From NCBI RefSeq assembly GCF_014218255.1, contig NZ_AP021872.1:1488001-1552000 (forward strand): DNA of 64,000 bases, given 5' to 3'. The stretch comes from Mycoavidus sp. B2-EB. Lineage in GTDB: Bacteria; Pseudomonadota; Gammaproteobacteria; Burkholderiales; Burkholderiaceae. A program made the translations under genes and the position numbers. The notes below the pieces were generated by a model that was given only the letters and a program-made list of their open reading frames with translations, made no database searches and was not told where the DNA came from. Below, piece by piece: positions 9,195 to 18,303 of this stretch (position 1 is the stretch's first letter; each line of letters starts with the position of its first letter).

Positions 9195-9821
9195 ATGAAT
9201 ACGACTATCAAAACCGTCAAATTGATTCGCCAGTGCATCGAGAGAATACCGCTCGGAGAGCCTTTTACCCCGAACATTCTCTTGGCATACGGTACACGTG
9301 CAGCTGTCGATCAAAATCTTTCCAGGCTAGTTAAAGCTGGAATCATCGAACGCCTAACTCGTGGTGTCTATGCGCGCCTTGAAGTGAGCCGCTTTGTAGG
9401 CAAAGTAATGCCAGAGCCGATGAAAGTAGCAGAAACGATTGCCAAAACTCATGGCGCTGTGGTCCAAGTTCATGGCGCAGAAGCTGCGCGCAAATTGGAG
9501 CTAACTACCCAAGCTCCGATTCAAACGGTATTTTCCACATCCGGTCCGTCCAGGCGGATTCAAATAGGTACGCTAGAAATTCGTTTACAGCATGTTTGTC
9601 AGCGCAAGTTGGCTTTGGCAGGCCGGCCAGCTGGATTAGCTCTAGCTGCGATGTGGTATCTCGGCAAGAAAGAAGTTACTCTGTCCTTGATCGAGAAAAT
9701 CCAACGTAAACTATCAAGCGAAGAATTCGAGATACTCAAATCCGCGGCCAGCGTCATGCCTGCATGGATGAGTAACGTTATGTCTCAATATAGAAAACGC
9801 GTAGTAAGTTTATATGCCTAA
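9195..9821 (+). CDS. AbiEi/DUF6088-family antitoxin of a type IV toxin-antitoxin pair
   Basis: A 208-residue protein with an N-terminal winged-helix segment (residues 1-65, including FTPNILLAYGTRAAVDQ and the basic LTRGVYARL wing). The C-terminal domain resembles AbiEi/DUF6088 antitoxins, with the VVQVHGAEAARKLELTTQ and RPAGLALAAMWYLG segments. Such antitoxins repress their promoter and counter the AbiEii nucleotidyltransferase without direct binding. The next gene overlaps it by 8 bases, the usual arrangement of this module. The pair is inserted between the core genes lnt and glyQ, which supports horizontal acquisition. Confidence 0.82.
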   Translation: MNTTIKTVKLIRQCIERIPLGEPFTPNILLAYGTRAAVDQNLSRLVKAGIIERLTRGVYARLEVSRFVGKVMPEPMKVAETIAKTHGAVVQVHGAEAARKLELTTQAPIQTVFSTSGPSRRIQIGTLEIRLQHVCQRKLALAGRPAGLALAAMWYLGKKEVTLSLIEKIQRKLSSEEFEILKSAASVMPAWMSNVMSQYRKRVVSLYA

Positions 9822-10830
9822 ATCTTTTTTGCACCTTTCTCCTACCGAGCAATCTCAAATTTTGCGTGGCCTTGCTGCGCAATTATCTCGCGCGCCTAAC
9901 ATTCTTGAAAAAGACGTATGGGTGTGTTGGGTTTTGCAAGCTCTGTTTACTATGCCTGATAGGCTGCCTATGGCTTTCAAAGGTGGCACTTCGCTGTCTA
10001 AAGTTTTCGGGGCGATTGCACGGTTCTCTGAAGACGTGGATATCACACTCGACTATCGCGGCTTAGACGGCGTTTTTGATCCATTTGCTAAGAATGTATC
10101 CAAAACCAGACTGAAAAAATTTAGCGATGAACTCAAAATTTTTGTACGTGATCATGTTCATCACATCATAGCGCCGTATTTTCATAAGAAACTCACCGCG
10201 GAATTCAACCCAGGCAGCTATAAAGTTACCGTCAGCGATGATGGCGAGCAACTGCGCGTGTACTATCCAACCGTGTTTGAGACTCCTGGTAGCTACATTG
10301 GTAATAGTGTGCTGATCGAATTCGGCGGACGGAACATTACTGAACCCAATGAAGAACATGAAGTACAGCCAGATATTGCAAAGCACATTGCCGCACTCGA
10401 TTGCCCCTACGCTCAGGTAAAGGTGCTATCGCCTATGCGCACGTTTTGGGAAAAAGCTACGCTGATGCATGTGGAATGTCAGCGTGGTGAATTTCGATCT
10501 AATAGCGAACGCCTGTCGCGTCATTGGTACGATCTAGCCATGTTGGCCAACCTTGCAATCGGGCAGAACGCATTGGCAGATCGTGGTTTGCTGGCGGATG
10601 TGATAAAACATAAAAAAGTTTTCTATAACACTAGCTATGCCAACTATGACGCTTGTCTTGTTGGCCAATTACGCTTACTACCGAACGAAACGGCCCTACC
10701 CGCATTACGTCAAGACTTTCAATCTATGATTGGTGCAGGCATGTTCATAGGAAACCCACCCTCTTTTGACACCATTATCGATTGTTTGCGTGCTTTAGAG
10801 AAGGTTATCAATAAGGACGGGAGAAAGTAG
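9814..10830 (+). CDS. AbiEii/AbiGii family nucleotidyltransferase toxin
   Basis: A 338-residue toxin of the DNA polymerase-beta-like nucleotidyltransferase family. The active-site motif GGTSLSK is at residues 57-63 and the metal-binding SEDVDI at 72-77. The family's downstream motifs are also visible as the basic RTFWEKATLMH helix (about residue 210) and RHWYDLAML (about 232-240). Family members act in abortive infection, and some modify tRNA 3' ends. All key residues appear intact, so the toxin is probably active and held in check by the upstream gene. The substrate is not deducible from sequence. Confidence 0.88.
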   Translation: MPKSFLHLSPTEQSQILRGLAAQLSRAPNILEKDVWVCWVLQALFTMPDRLPMAFKGGTSLSKVFGAIARFSEDVDITLDYRGLDGVFDPFAKNVSKTRLKKFSDELKIFVRDHVHHIIAPYFHKKLTAEFNPGSYKVTVSDDGEQLRVYYPTVFETPGSYIGNSVLIEFGGRNITEPNEEHEVQPDIAKHIAALDCPYAQVKVLSPMRTFWEKATLMHVECQRGEFRSNSERLSRHWYDLAMLANLAIGQNALADRGLLADVIKHKKVFYNTSYANYDACLVGQLRLLPNETALPALRQDFQSMIGAGMFIGNPPSFDTIIDCLRALEKVINKDGRK

Positions 10831-11007
10831 AACGGATGGTTATATAGCTGCGGTACCTAGCTGTTGCAACCTGCAATCAGCGCGATTTCCGACCCGAAAT
10901 AACTGCAACTGACGGAGCATCCAAACCCACATTAACTGAAACTTAGCCTGCATTTATCCGAGTTAACCTTGTATTTGAGTTAAGCAAAAATCGCCAAGCC
11001 AAACAAT

Positions 11008-11028
11008 AAACGTTAAAATCTAACGTTT
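11008..11028. repeat. Short inverted repeat between the AbiE island and glyQ
   Basis: AAACGTTA and TAACGTTT (8-base arms) flank a 5-base spacer. It has no T-run long enough for a convincing terminator on the plus strand. The surrounding gap 10831-11116 (286 bases) contains no gene and must hold the glyQ promoter and the junction of the island. Confidence 0.4.
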
Positions 11029-11116
11029 TAGCTTACCTGCGGCAAAGCCCGCTTAGCATAGTGAGTTTTGCGCTTTTCTAAGCCCCCTGCTTATATACGA
11101 ACGCCCGGATTTTTAA

Positions 11117-12067
11117 ATGCTTACTTTTCAGCACATCATCATGACTTTGCAAACATATTGGGATGCACAAGGCTGCGCCTTGTTGCAACCCTATGATATG
11201 GAAGTAGGCGCGGGCACCTCGCACACGGCTACCTTTTTGCGCGCCATCGGCCCCGAGCCTTGGCGCGCAGCTTATGTCCAGCCATCACGCCGCCCTAAAG
11301 ATGGCCGCTATGGCGAAAATCCAAACCGCTTACAGCATTACTATCAATATCAAGTGGTGTTAAAACCCGCGCCAGAAAATATTCTGGACTTATATCTTGG
11401 CTCACTTAAAGCGCTCGGGCTTGACCTCACCCAAAATGATGTACGTTTTGTGGAAGACGATTGGGAGAATCCGACCTTAGGCGCCTGGGGTTTAGGCTGG
11501 GAAGTCTGGCTAAATGGCATGGAAGTCACACAATTTACTTATTTCCAGCAAGTAGGCGGTCTTGATTGTAAACCCGTGTTAGGAGAAATCACTTACGGTA
11601 TCGAACGGCTCGCGATGTATCTGCAACAAGTCGAAAATGTCTACGATCTGGTTTGGACTGAACAGCCCAAACCCGCACTGGCTAGCGCTGACCCCAACGG
11701 CACTCAAAATCAACCCCATAGACTGACCTACGGCGATGTTTTTCATCAAAATGAGGTGGAGCAGTCCAATTACAATTTTGAACAGTCGAATGTCGAACTG
11801 CTCTTTAGCTTCTTTAGTCATTATGAAACAGAAGCAAAACGCCTGATTCAAGTCCAACTAGCGCTACCCGCGTATGAAATGATTATGAAGGCCGCCCACA
11901 CGTTTAATTTACTCGATGCGCGCGGCGCGATTTCAGTGACTGAGCGAGCCGCCTATATGGGCCGCATCCGTGCCTTGTCTCGACAAATTGCGCAAGCTTA
12001 TTATGATTCTCGTGAGAAACTGGGCTTCCCAATGCTTACGCGCACTCCCATTTCAACCTCGGCCTAA
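11117..12067 (+). CDS. glyQ: Glycyl-tRNA synthetase alpha subunit
   Basis: GlyQ is the catalytic class II subunit of the bacterial alpha2-beta2 glycyl-tRNA synthetase. The 316-residue protein starts with the standard [19 protein letters not shown] segment. It contains the class II motif 2 and 3 regions ([22 protein letters not shown] and [16 protein letters not shown] in part), and its length is normal. It is followed 27 bases later by glyS. This gene normally follows lnt directly in Burkholderiaceae. Confidence 0.97.
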   Translation: MLTFQHIIMTLQTYWDAQGCALLQPYDMEVGAGTSHTATFLRAIGPEPWRAAYVQPSRRPKDGRYGENPNRLQHYYQYQVVLKPAPENILDLYLGSLKALGLDLTQNDVRFVEDDWENPTLGAWGLGWEVWLNGMEVTQFTYFQQVGGLDCKPVLGEITYGIERLAMYLQQVENVYDLVWTEQPKPALASADPNGTQNQPHRLTYGDVFHQNEVEQSNYNFEQSNVELLFSFFSHYETEAKRLIQVQLALPAYEMIMKAAHTFNLLDARGAISVTERAAYMGRIRALSRQIAQAYYDSREKLGFPMLTRTPISTSA

Positions 12068-12094
12068 GTAGGCCATGTATTCATTCCCGTCCCC

Positions 12095-14194
12095 ATGAGT
12101 CAATCCGCTACCCATACTTTACTCATTGAACTGGTCACCGAGGAGCTACCACCCAAAGCGCTGGTGCGCCTTGCTGATGCATTTGCCAATGGCCTAGTTG
12201 AAAAACTTAACGCATCTGACCTGATTGCTGGGACGCCTGATTTTGAGTCGCATGCAAGCCCACGCCGTTTAGCGGTAGTGATCCGCCAAGTTCGCAGCGC
12301 CGCCCCTCCTAAGCGCGTGCGCCAGAAAATCCTGCCCATCTCCATTGCACTTGATGCGGCTGGACAAGCGACCCCCGCTCTCACTAAAAAACTCACTAAG
12401 CTCGGTATTGCCGATTTAACGTTAGCAGAACTTGAGCGTGCCCTCGATGGTAAAACCGAAGCACTCTTTCTAAACCATACCGTACCTGGCGCCGTGCTAA
12501 GCGAGGCGTTACAAATAGCACTGAATGAGACCTTAGCGCAGCTTCCGATCCCCAAAATGATGCGCTATCAAGCTTCTGATGGTTCTTTCGTACAATTTGT
12601 GCGGCCGGTACATAAGCTGCTGGCGTTACATGGCGCAACTGTGGTGCCAGTCAGCGCTCTCGGGCTTAAGGCCGGACGCACAACGTTAGGGCATCGATTT
12701 TTGTCAACCCATGAAATCACTCTCATGGACGCGGATGCTTATAGCAACACACTCAAACAAGAGGGCCGAGTACTCACACACTTTGAGACCCGCCGCGCAA
12801 CCATCCGCAGCCAACTCCTTGAACAAGCTGGCCCAGCACACATTAACCTGCCCGAGTCTTTACTCGATGAAGTCACCGCACTCGTCGAATGGCCCGCCGT
12901 GTATTTATGCCACTTCGATCCGGCATTTCTTGCAGTACCGCAAGAATGCCTGATTTTGACCATGCAAACAAATCAAAAGTATTTTGCGCTCACCGATGCC
13001 AACGGCTCCCTCCAAGCGCGCTTTTTAGTCGTGTCAAATCTAGAAACCACCACTCCTGAGAAGATTATTCAAGGCAATGAGCGCGTTGTGCAGGCGCGCC
13101 TGGCCGATGCAAAATTCTTCTTTGAACAAGACTGCAAAAAGCCGCTTAGCGAGAAGGTAGCGCAGCTTGCTAACGTGATCTACCACCATAAACTAGGTTC
13201 GCAATTACAGCGCGTAGAACGTATCGAAGCCATCGCCACAGCCCTTGCTTCCCAACTGAAAGCCGACCCTGTACAGGTGGCACGCGCGGCACGCTTGGCG
13301 AAAGCGGATTTATTAACCGCGATGGTGAATGAATTTCCCGAGCTGCAAGGCACCATGGGGCAATATTATGCGCGCCACGACGGCGAACCTATGGAAGTGG
13401 CGCTTGCCTGCGCCGAACATTATCGGCCACGCTTTGCCGGCGATACCTTGCCAACTTCAATCACGAGCACAATCGTGGCGCTTGCCGATAAACTTGAGAC
13501 CTTGGTGGGCATCTGGGGCATTGGGCTGGCGCCGTGTGGCGACAAGGATCCGTTTGCCTTACGCCGTCACGCACTCGGGATCTTGCGTATCGTGCTGGAA
13601 AAAGCCTTGCCACTCGATCTGGCGCAACTTTTACGCGCGGGTTTCGCGTCATTTGCTTCTGTGCCAGAAGTCACCGATCCAAGTGCTGAGCTATTGGTTT
13701 TCTTGCTAGACCGGCTACGCGGTTTATTACGCGAGCGCGGCTATCACGCCAATGAAATCGAAGCGGTACTGAGCCATGCGCCAACGCGTATTGACGATCT
13801 ACCGGCACGACTTGAAGCCGTGCGCGTATTCGCTGCACTGCCGGAAGCACAGGCGCTGGCTGCGGCCAATAAACGCATTACCAATATTTTGAAAAAATCG
13901 GCCGAGCCCACTGCCGCAGTACAGCCGACCTTACTTATTGAAGCCGTCGAAAAAGATCTCTATGTGCAACTCGAAGCCCTCACGCCATTGATCCAAACAC
14001 AGTTAAGCGCCCAACAGTACACTCAAGTACTGATCACGCTGGCTCAATTGCGCACCAACGTCGATTCATTCTTTGATAAAGTGATGGTGAATGCAGAAGA
14101 TAGCGCTTTGCGGACGAACCGACTCGCGCTGCTAACGCAGCTCTGGACCCTCATGAATTGCGTGGCGGACCTTTCAAAACTGGCTACCGGGTAG
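12095..14194 (+). CDS. glyS: Glycyl-tRNA synthetase beta subunit
   Basis: GlyS carries the tRNA-binding functions of tetrameric glycyl-tRNA synthetase. The 699-residue protein begins with the family signature LLIELVTEELPPKAL, has the central HD-like region (HDGEPMEVALA) and ends with a DALR-type anticodon-binding helical domain. It is complete and collinear with glyQ. Confidence 0.97.
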   Translation: MSQSATHTLLIELVTEELPPKALVRLADAFANGLVEKLNASDLIAGTPDFESHASPRRLAVVIRQVRSAAPPKRVRQKILPISIALDAAGQATPALTKKLTKLGIADLTLAELERALDGKTEALFLNHTVPGAVLSEALQIALNETLAQLPIPKMMRYQASDGSFVQFVRPVHKLLALHGATVVPVSALGLKAGRTTLGHRFLSTHEITLMDADAYSNTLKQEGRVLTHFETRRATIRSQLLEQAGPAHINLPESLLDEVTALVEWPAVYLCHFDPAFLAVPQECLILTMQTNQKYFALTDANGSLQARFLVVSNLETTTPEKIIQGNERVVQARLADAKFFFEQDCKKPLSEKVAQLANVIYHHKLGSQLQRVERIEAIATALASQLKADPVQVARAARLAKADLLTAMVNEFPELQGTMGQYYARHDGEPMEVALACAEHYRPRFAGDTLPTSITSTIVALADKLETLVGIWGIGLAPCGDKDPFALRRHALGILRIVLEKALPLDLAQLLRAGFASFASVPEVTDPSAELLVFLLDRLRGLLRERGYHANEIEAVLSHAPTRIDDLPARLEAVRVFAALPEAQALAAANKRITNILKKSAEPTAAVQPTLLIEAVEKDLYVQLEALTPLIQTQLSAQQYTQVLITLAQLRTNVDSFFDKVMVNAEDSALRTNRLALLTQLWTLMNCVADLSKLATG

Positions 14195-14280
14195 TCGATG
14201 AAATATCTACTGGTTTCTAGGGCTAAGCCACCTAGCGCGGCCCAACTACGCCACATAATGAAAAATGACTCTGTTTAACC

Positions 14281-14838
14281 ATGAGCACAGCTAAAAAACT
14301 CGTTATCCTCGATCGCGACGGTGTGATTAATCATGATGCCGATGAATTTATCAAATCACCAGACGAATGGCACCCGATTACGGGTAGTCTTGAGGCCATT
14401 GCACGGCTTAATCAAGCCGGCTATCGAGTCGTCGTCGCGACCAATCAATCAGGCGTTGGACGCGGTTTGTTTGATATGGCGACATTAAATGCGATTCACC
14501 TTAAAATGCATCAAGCCGCGGCTGCATTTGGCGCGCGCATCGATGCCGTATTTTTTTGCGCCCATACCGCCCATGACAATTGCAATTGCCGCAAGCCCAA
14601 ACCCGGTATGCTGCAAATGATTGTCGACCGCTTTAACATTGAACCCGCCGTTACGCCTGTAGTGGGTGATGCGCAACGCGATCTAGCAGCAGGAGCGGCG
14701 CTCGGTTTTCCCGTGCACCTGGTCTTAAGCGGCAAGGGCCGCGCAACTTATGAGGCGGGTGCGCTACCCAACGGCACTAAAGTCCACCAAGATTTATGGG
14801 CTTTCGCGCTTGATTTTCTAGCCAATACTACCGGTTAA
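14281..14838 (+). CDS. gmhB: D-glycero-beta-D-manno-heptose-1,7-bisphosphate 7-phosphatase
   Basis: GmhB removes the C7 phosphate in ADP-heptose synthesis for the lipopolysaccharide inner core. It is a HAD phosphatase: the nucleophile motif is LDRDGVIN (residues 10-17), the VVATNQSGVGRG segment is motif II, and DAQRDLAAG provides motif IV. The zinc-binding loop CxHxxxxxCxC is seen as CAHTAHDNCNC (about 97-107). At 185 residues the length is normal. The stop codon abuts the plsC ATG, implying coupling. Confidence 0.94.
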   Translation: MSTAKKLVILDRDGVINHDADEFIKSPDEWHPITGSLEAIARLNQAGYRVVVATNQSGVGRGLFDMATLNAIHLKMHQAAAAFGARIDAVFFCAHTAHDNCNCRKPKPGMLQMIVDRFNIEPAVTPVVGDAQRDLAAGAALGFPVHLVLSGKGRATYEAGALPNGTKVHQDLWAFALDFLANTTG

Positions 14839-15600
14839 ATGACTATGTGGCCCGCTCAACCGTTCGGCATTTTGCTTCGCTCATTACTGTTCTCGCTCTA
14901 TTTGGTGATTTTCACTATTCCATACGCGCTGGCGTGCTTTTTAGTTTTCCCTTTGATGAATGCCCAGCGCCGTTACGCAATGATAGCGGCTTGGTGCCGC
15001 GTGACCTTATGGATGCTACGCTTTTTGAACGGCATCACCTACCATTTAGAAGGCTTTAATAACCTGCCTAACGGCCCTGCCGTATTATTATCAAAGCACC
15101 AATCTGCCTGGGAAACGCTCGCCTTTCCCGCTCTTTTGCCACGTCCGCTATGCTTTGTTTTTAAGCGAGAGCTCGTGTTTATACCCTTTTTTGGCTGGAC
15201 CCTAGGCATGTTGAAGATGGTGCAAATTGACCGCCGCAAAGGCCATAGCGCATTTGCCTCGATGCTACGCCAAGGACGTGCGCGGCTGGCCGAAGGCGCA
15301 TGGGTCATTATGTTTCCAGAAGGCACCCGTACCCCCGTTGGCACCCGAGGTCAATACAAAGTAGGCGGCGCGCATTTTGCAGTGAGCGCTGGCGTTCCGG
15401 TCATTCCAATTGCGCACAATGCCGGATATGTATGGCCTCGCAATTCTTTCATAAAATATCCAGGCGTCGTCACCGTCTCAATTGGCAAACCGATCCCAAC
15501 CATAGGCCGCACGCCAGCCGAAGTCAACGCAGAAGTTGAAACTTGGATTGAAACCGAGATGCAACGCCTCGCGGCCATAAATCAGCGCCTTCTCGTTTAA
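14839..15600 (+). CDS. plsC: 1-acyl-sn-glycerol-3-phosphate acyltransferase
   Basis: PlsC converts lysophosphatidic acid to phosphatidic acid at the inner membrane. The 253-residue protein has an N-terminal membrane segment and the acyltransferase motifs SKHQSAWET (NHxxxxD-type; H and the conserved downstream acidic residue) and FPEGTRTP (motif III). It starts immediately after the gmhB stop and has an internal alternative ATG two codons later. It converges with rsmA. Confidence 0.93.
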   Translation: MTMWPAQPFGILLRSLLFSLYLVIFTIPYALACFLVFPLMNAQRRYAMIAAWCRVTLWMLRFLNGITYHLEGFNNLPNGPAVLLSKHQSAWETLAFPALLPRPLCFVFKRELVFIPFFGWTLGMLKMVQIDRRKGHSAFASMLRQGRARLAEGAWVIMFPEGTRTPVGTRGQYKVGGAHFAVSAGVPVIPIAHNAGYVWPRNSFIKYPGVVTVSIGKPIPTIGRTPAEVNAEVETWIETEMQRLAAINQRLLV

Positions 15601-15622
15601 AACAGCATCTATCCGCCAAAGT

Positions 15623-16462
15623 TCAATCAGCGGATAAGTGCTGCGCAAGCGCCACATATTCAGACACGGCAACCTCTTCTGCACGACGCGCAAGATCAAA
15701 ACCCACTGCCTCAAAATCAATCCGCGCACGATAAGCCGCCAATGCATTTCGCAACATCTTGCGCCGCTGCGAGAAAGCCGCCGCCACCAGCTCTGAAAAA
15801 CTGACCCAATCTACTGTGGGCAAAGCATGCAACGGGCGCGGCACCATTCTAATGACGGCGGAATCCACTTTAGGAGCTGGTGCAAACGCAGTAGGCGGAA
15901 CATCAATCAGCTTATCCAGTTCATAACGGTACTGCAACATGACCGATAGACGCCCATACGCTTTACTTCCTGGGCTGGCCACTAAACGCTCAACCAGTTC
16001 GCTTTGCAACATAAAATGCTGATCCGCAACCCAGTCCGCGCAACTTAATAAATGAAACAGCAATGGGGTTGAGATGTTATAAGGCAAATTACCCACAATA
16101 CGCAGCCGGGCCGGCGCAACCGTCTGCGCCATTGCGAAGGCTCGAAAATCAAACGTCAAAGCATCTGCCGAATGCAAGATAAGCCTAGCGCCAAAACGTT
16201 TTTGCAAGCGCACAATAAGGTCGCGATCCAGCTCAATTGCGTGCAATACGCCGGTTTGACCTAGGCGAGCCAGCAAGGGCGCTGTCAAAGCGCCTAAACC
16301 AGGGCCAATCTCGATTAAACATTGATCTGACTGCGGCGCGATGGCTGCCGCAATCCCTTCGATAATGCCCGTGTCTACCAGGAAATTCTGCCCAAAGCGT
16401 TTACGAGCAATATGCCCTTGATACCGCTGATTATTCTCTGCGCTAACGCTGTTCTTCTGCAT
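15623..16462 (-). CDS. rsmA: 16S rRNA (A1518/A1519-N6)-dimethyltransferase
   Basis: RsmA/KsgA dimethylates two adjacent adenines in helix 45 of 16S rRNA, a late checkpoint in 30S assembly. Motifs visible in the 279-residue protein are RFGQNFLVD, the SAM-binding [11 protein letters not shown], and the catalytic NLPYNIS (about residues 124-130). The start ATG overlaps the pdxA stop (TGATG), so the two are translationally coupled. It is the last gene of the lptD-surA-pdxA-rsmA cluster. Confidence 0.96.
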   Translation of the reverse strand: MQKNSVSAENNQRYQGHIARKRFGQNFLVDTGIIEGIAAAIAPQSDQCLIEIGPGLGALTAPLLARLGQTGVLHAIELDRDLIVRLQKRFGARLILHSADALTFDFRAFAMAQTVAPARLRIVGNLPYNISTPLLFHLLSCADWVADQHFMLQSELVERLVASPGSKAYGRLSVMLQYRYELDKLIDVPPTAFAPAPKVDSAVIRMVPRPLHALPTVDWVSFSELVAAAFSQRRKMLRNALAAYRARIDFEAVGFDLARRAEEVAVSEYVALAQHLSAD

Positions 16463-17571
16463 CAGACTAAAACTCTCAAGTTGGACTCCGGGAAACGGCG
16501 ATAACGCGCCATTGTAATTGCAGCGTTAATTGCTTCTAACAAACTCGCCGGATCAGCCTGACCGGTACCGGCCAAATCCAATGCAGTGCCATGGTCGACT
16601 GAAGTACGTATAATTGGCAAACCAAGCGTCACATTAATGCCCGTGCCAAAAGTTGCATATTTCAGCACCGGTAGCCCTTGATCATGATACATCGCAAGCA
16701 CGCAATCTGCCTGATCCAAATAGCGTGGCTGGAACAATGTGTCTGCCGGATAAGGACCACGCGCACCAATCCCTAAGCCCTGCACATACTCTAGTGCCGG
16801 GCTAATAACCTCAATTTCCTCATGCCCCAGGTGACCCTGTTCACCCGCATGTGGATTCAATCCTGTCACTAAAATGCGAGGTTCCTGGAGGCCAAAGTCA
16901 CGACGCAAATGAGCATCTATAATGCGTAGCGTACCAATCAGTTTGTCTATCGTCAGCGCTGCGGCCACCTCTTTGAGCGGCAGATGAGTCGTCGCCAACG
17001 CCACGCGAAAAGCCTGACCCGGCCGACATGAACTTCGAGAGGGGGAAGAACTAGGCGGGGACACTGACATAGTGGGCGCAACCGATTGCGCTCGCGTAGT
17101 ATGCTGGCCCGCCAGCATCATAACGACCTGCGCAGTCCCCGTGCGCGTAGCCAAATATTCCGTATGGCCAGTAAATCGAATGCCGGCCTCATTGATCACA
17201 CTTTTTTGTAGCGGAGCTGTCACAATCGCATCAAAAGACTTGGCCAATGCCCCTGCGATAGCGACATCAAGCAACGCAAGTACATAGCGACTATTCGCTG
17301 CGTTGAGCCGGCCTGCTGTGACCGGCGCGCTCAGTGCTTCATGGCGCACCCCTATCCGCCCGGTCGCCAACAGCGCTCGCCAGTTAACCCCGACCACCTT
17401 GGCGCGCATTTCCAGTAATGCACTATCGCCGAGCACAGTAAAATGTACATCAGGCCAGAGAGGAGACTCAACTAACAGCGCATGTGCTAAAGCCAACAGG
17501 GTGAGTTCCGGGCCAACTCCGGCTGGCTCGCCCGTGGTAATCGCAATTTCAAGCGCAACGTCTGTATGCAT
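16462..17571 (-). CDS. pdxA: 4-hydroxythreonine-4-phosphate dehydrogenase with a Ser/Pro-rich insert
   Basis: PdxA oxidises 4-phosphohydroxy-L-threonine in pyridoxal-phosphate synthesis. The N-terminal [11 protein letters not shown], the metal-binding [17 protein letters not shown] and [12 protein letters not shown] segments are all present. The protein is 369 residues, about 30-40 more than usual. The extra length is a Ser/Pro-rich stretch (about residues 157-186, from around QHTTRAQ to SCRPGQ) placed in the loop between the VVMMLAG strand and the [11 protein letters not shown] strand, which are almost contiguous in other family members. The insert is in frame and should lie on the surface. 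Confidence 0.93.
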   Translation of the reverse strand: MHTDVALEIAITTGEPAGVGPELTLLALAHALLVESPLWPDVHFTVLGDSALLEMRAKVVGVNWRALLATGRIGVRHEALSAPVTAGRLNAANSRYVLALLDVAIAGALAKSFDAIVTAPLQKSVINEAGIRFTGHTEYLATRTGTAQVVMMLAGQHTTRAQSVAPTMSVSPPSSSPSRSSCRPGQAFRVALATTHLPLKEVAAALTIDKLIGTLRIIDAHLRRDFGLQEPRILVTGLNPHAGEQGHLGHEEIEVISPALEYVQGLGIGARGPYPADTLFQPRYLDQADCVLAMYHDQGLPVLKYATFGTGINVTLGLPIIRTSVDHGTALDLAGTGQADPASLLEAINAAITMARYRRFPESNLRVLV

Positions 17572-17599
17572 AAGTTAAGCCCAAACCAAGCGCATCCAA

Positions 17600-18292
17600 T
17601 TACAACGCTGCGCTATCCGTTTTATATAGAATAAAACTGCTGTCTCGCAACTCTCGCAGCCAGTCCGCATAGGCTTGTTCAGCTTTGTGCATGCCAAGCG
17701 TTTGCCGCACGTCTTCTGGCTGGGGAAGAGATTTTTCAGCGCTCTCAGCAGCCTGATGATTGGCCAGATAATTCGCCACTTCCGCATCAGAGACAGTAAT
17801 TTTTTGATCCACCTCTTTTTGACGTAAACGACTGAGAATCAGCTCGTTCTTTACGTCAGTGACAAAGATGGGCCAGGCTATGCCCCGCTCCTTTAACCAA
17901 TCACGATATTTTTCAAGCGACAATCGATTGGCCTGTGCGATTTGCTCAAGCGTACGATCAATCGTTTCCTCATTAACCGTAATTCCCTCCTGTTTTGCCG
18001 TTTGCAATTGCAGGCGCTCTAGTACCATCTGCTCGAGTACCTGGAGCTTTAAATGTGCAGCAGGCGGCAGAGGAGCCTTCGTCTGCTGTAGGCGGCGTGT
18101 CACGAGCTCCAAACGGGCCTCTAACTCGCGTTGGGTAATGACTTCATGGTTCACAACCACCTGTACCCGATCCACCTCCTGAACCGCAGAAGACAAAGGT
18201 TTTTGCGGTTTCGCCATAGTAGGCATAGAAAATACCAACAAAACTGTCAAAAACGCTACAAAAGATGGTCTAACCCAATCAAAAATTCGCAT
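17600..18292 (-). CDS. surA: SurA-type periplasmic chaperone lacking both parvulin PPIase domains
   Basis: SurA escorts outer-membrane proteins, including LptD, across the periplasm. The position between lptD and pdxA and the N-terminal domain (signal peptide about residues 9-25; SurA_N with VVNHEVITQRELEAR and the LERLQLQTAKQEGI helix) identify it. Normal SurA is about 430-450 residues with two rotamase domains. This one is 230: after the SDAEVANYLANHQ segment, where the first parvulin domain should begin, it passes directly to the C-terminal helix (VRQTLGMHKAEQAYADWL) and a normal end. Both rotamase domains are missing in frame. ATG 18292 is preferred over the in-frame TTG at 18298. Confidence 0.88.
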   Translation of the reverse strand: MRIFDWVRPSFVAFLTVLLVFSMPTMAKPQKPLSSAVQEVDRVQVVVNHEVITQRELEARLELVTRRLQQTKAPLPPAAHLKLQVLEQMVLERLQLQTAKQEGITVNEETIDRTLEQIAQANRLSLEKYRDWLKERGIAWPIFVTDVKNELILSRLRQKEVDQKITVSDAEVANYLANHQAAESAEKSLPQPEDVRQTLGMHKAEQAYADWLRELRDSSFILYKTDSAAL

Positions 18293-18303
18293 AAACAATT
18301 CAC

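Noticed and set aside
17600..18292. surA as a frameshifted pseudogene
   Set aside because: The frame is open from signal peptide to the normal C-terminal helix, and no parvulin remnants are found in other frames nearby; an in-frame deletion fits better.
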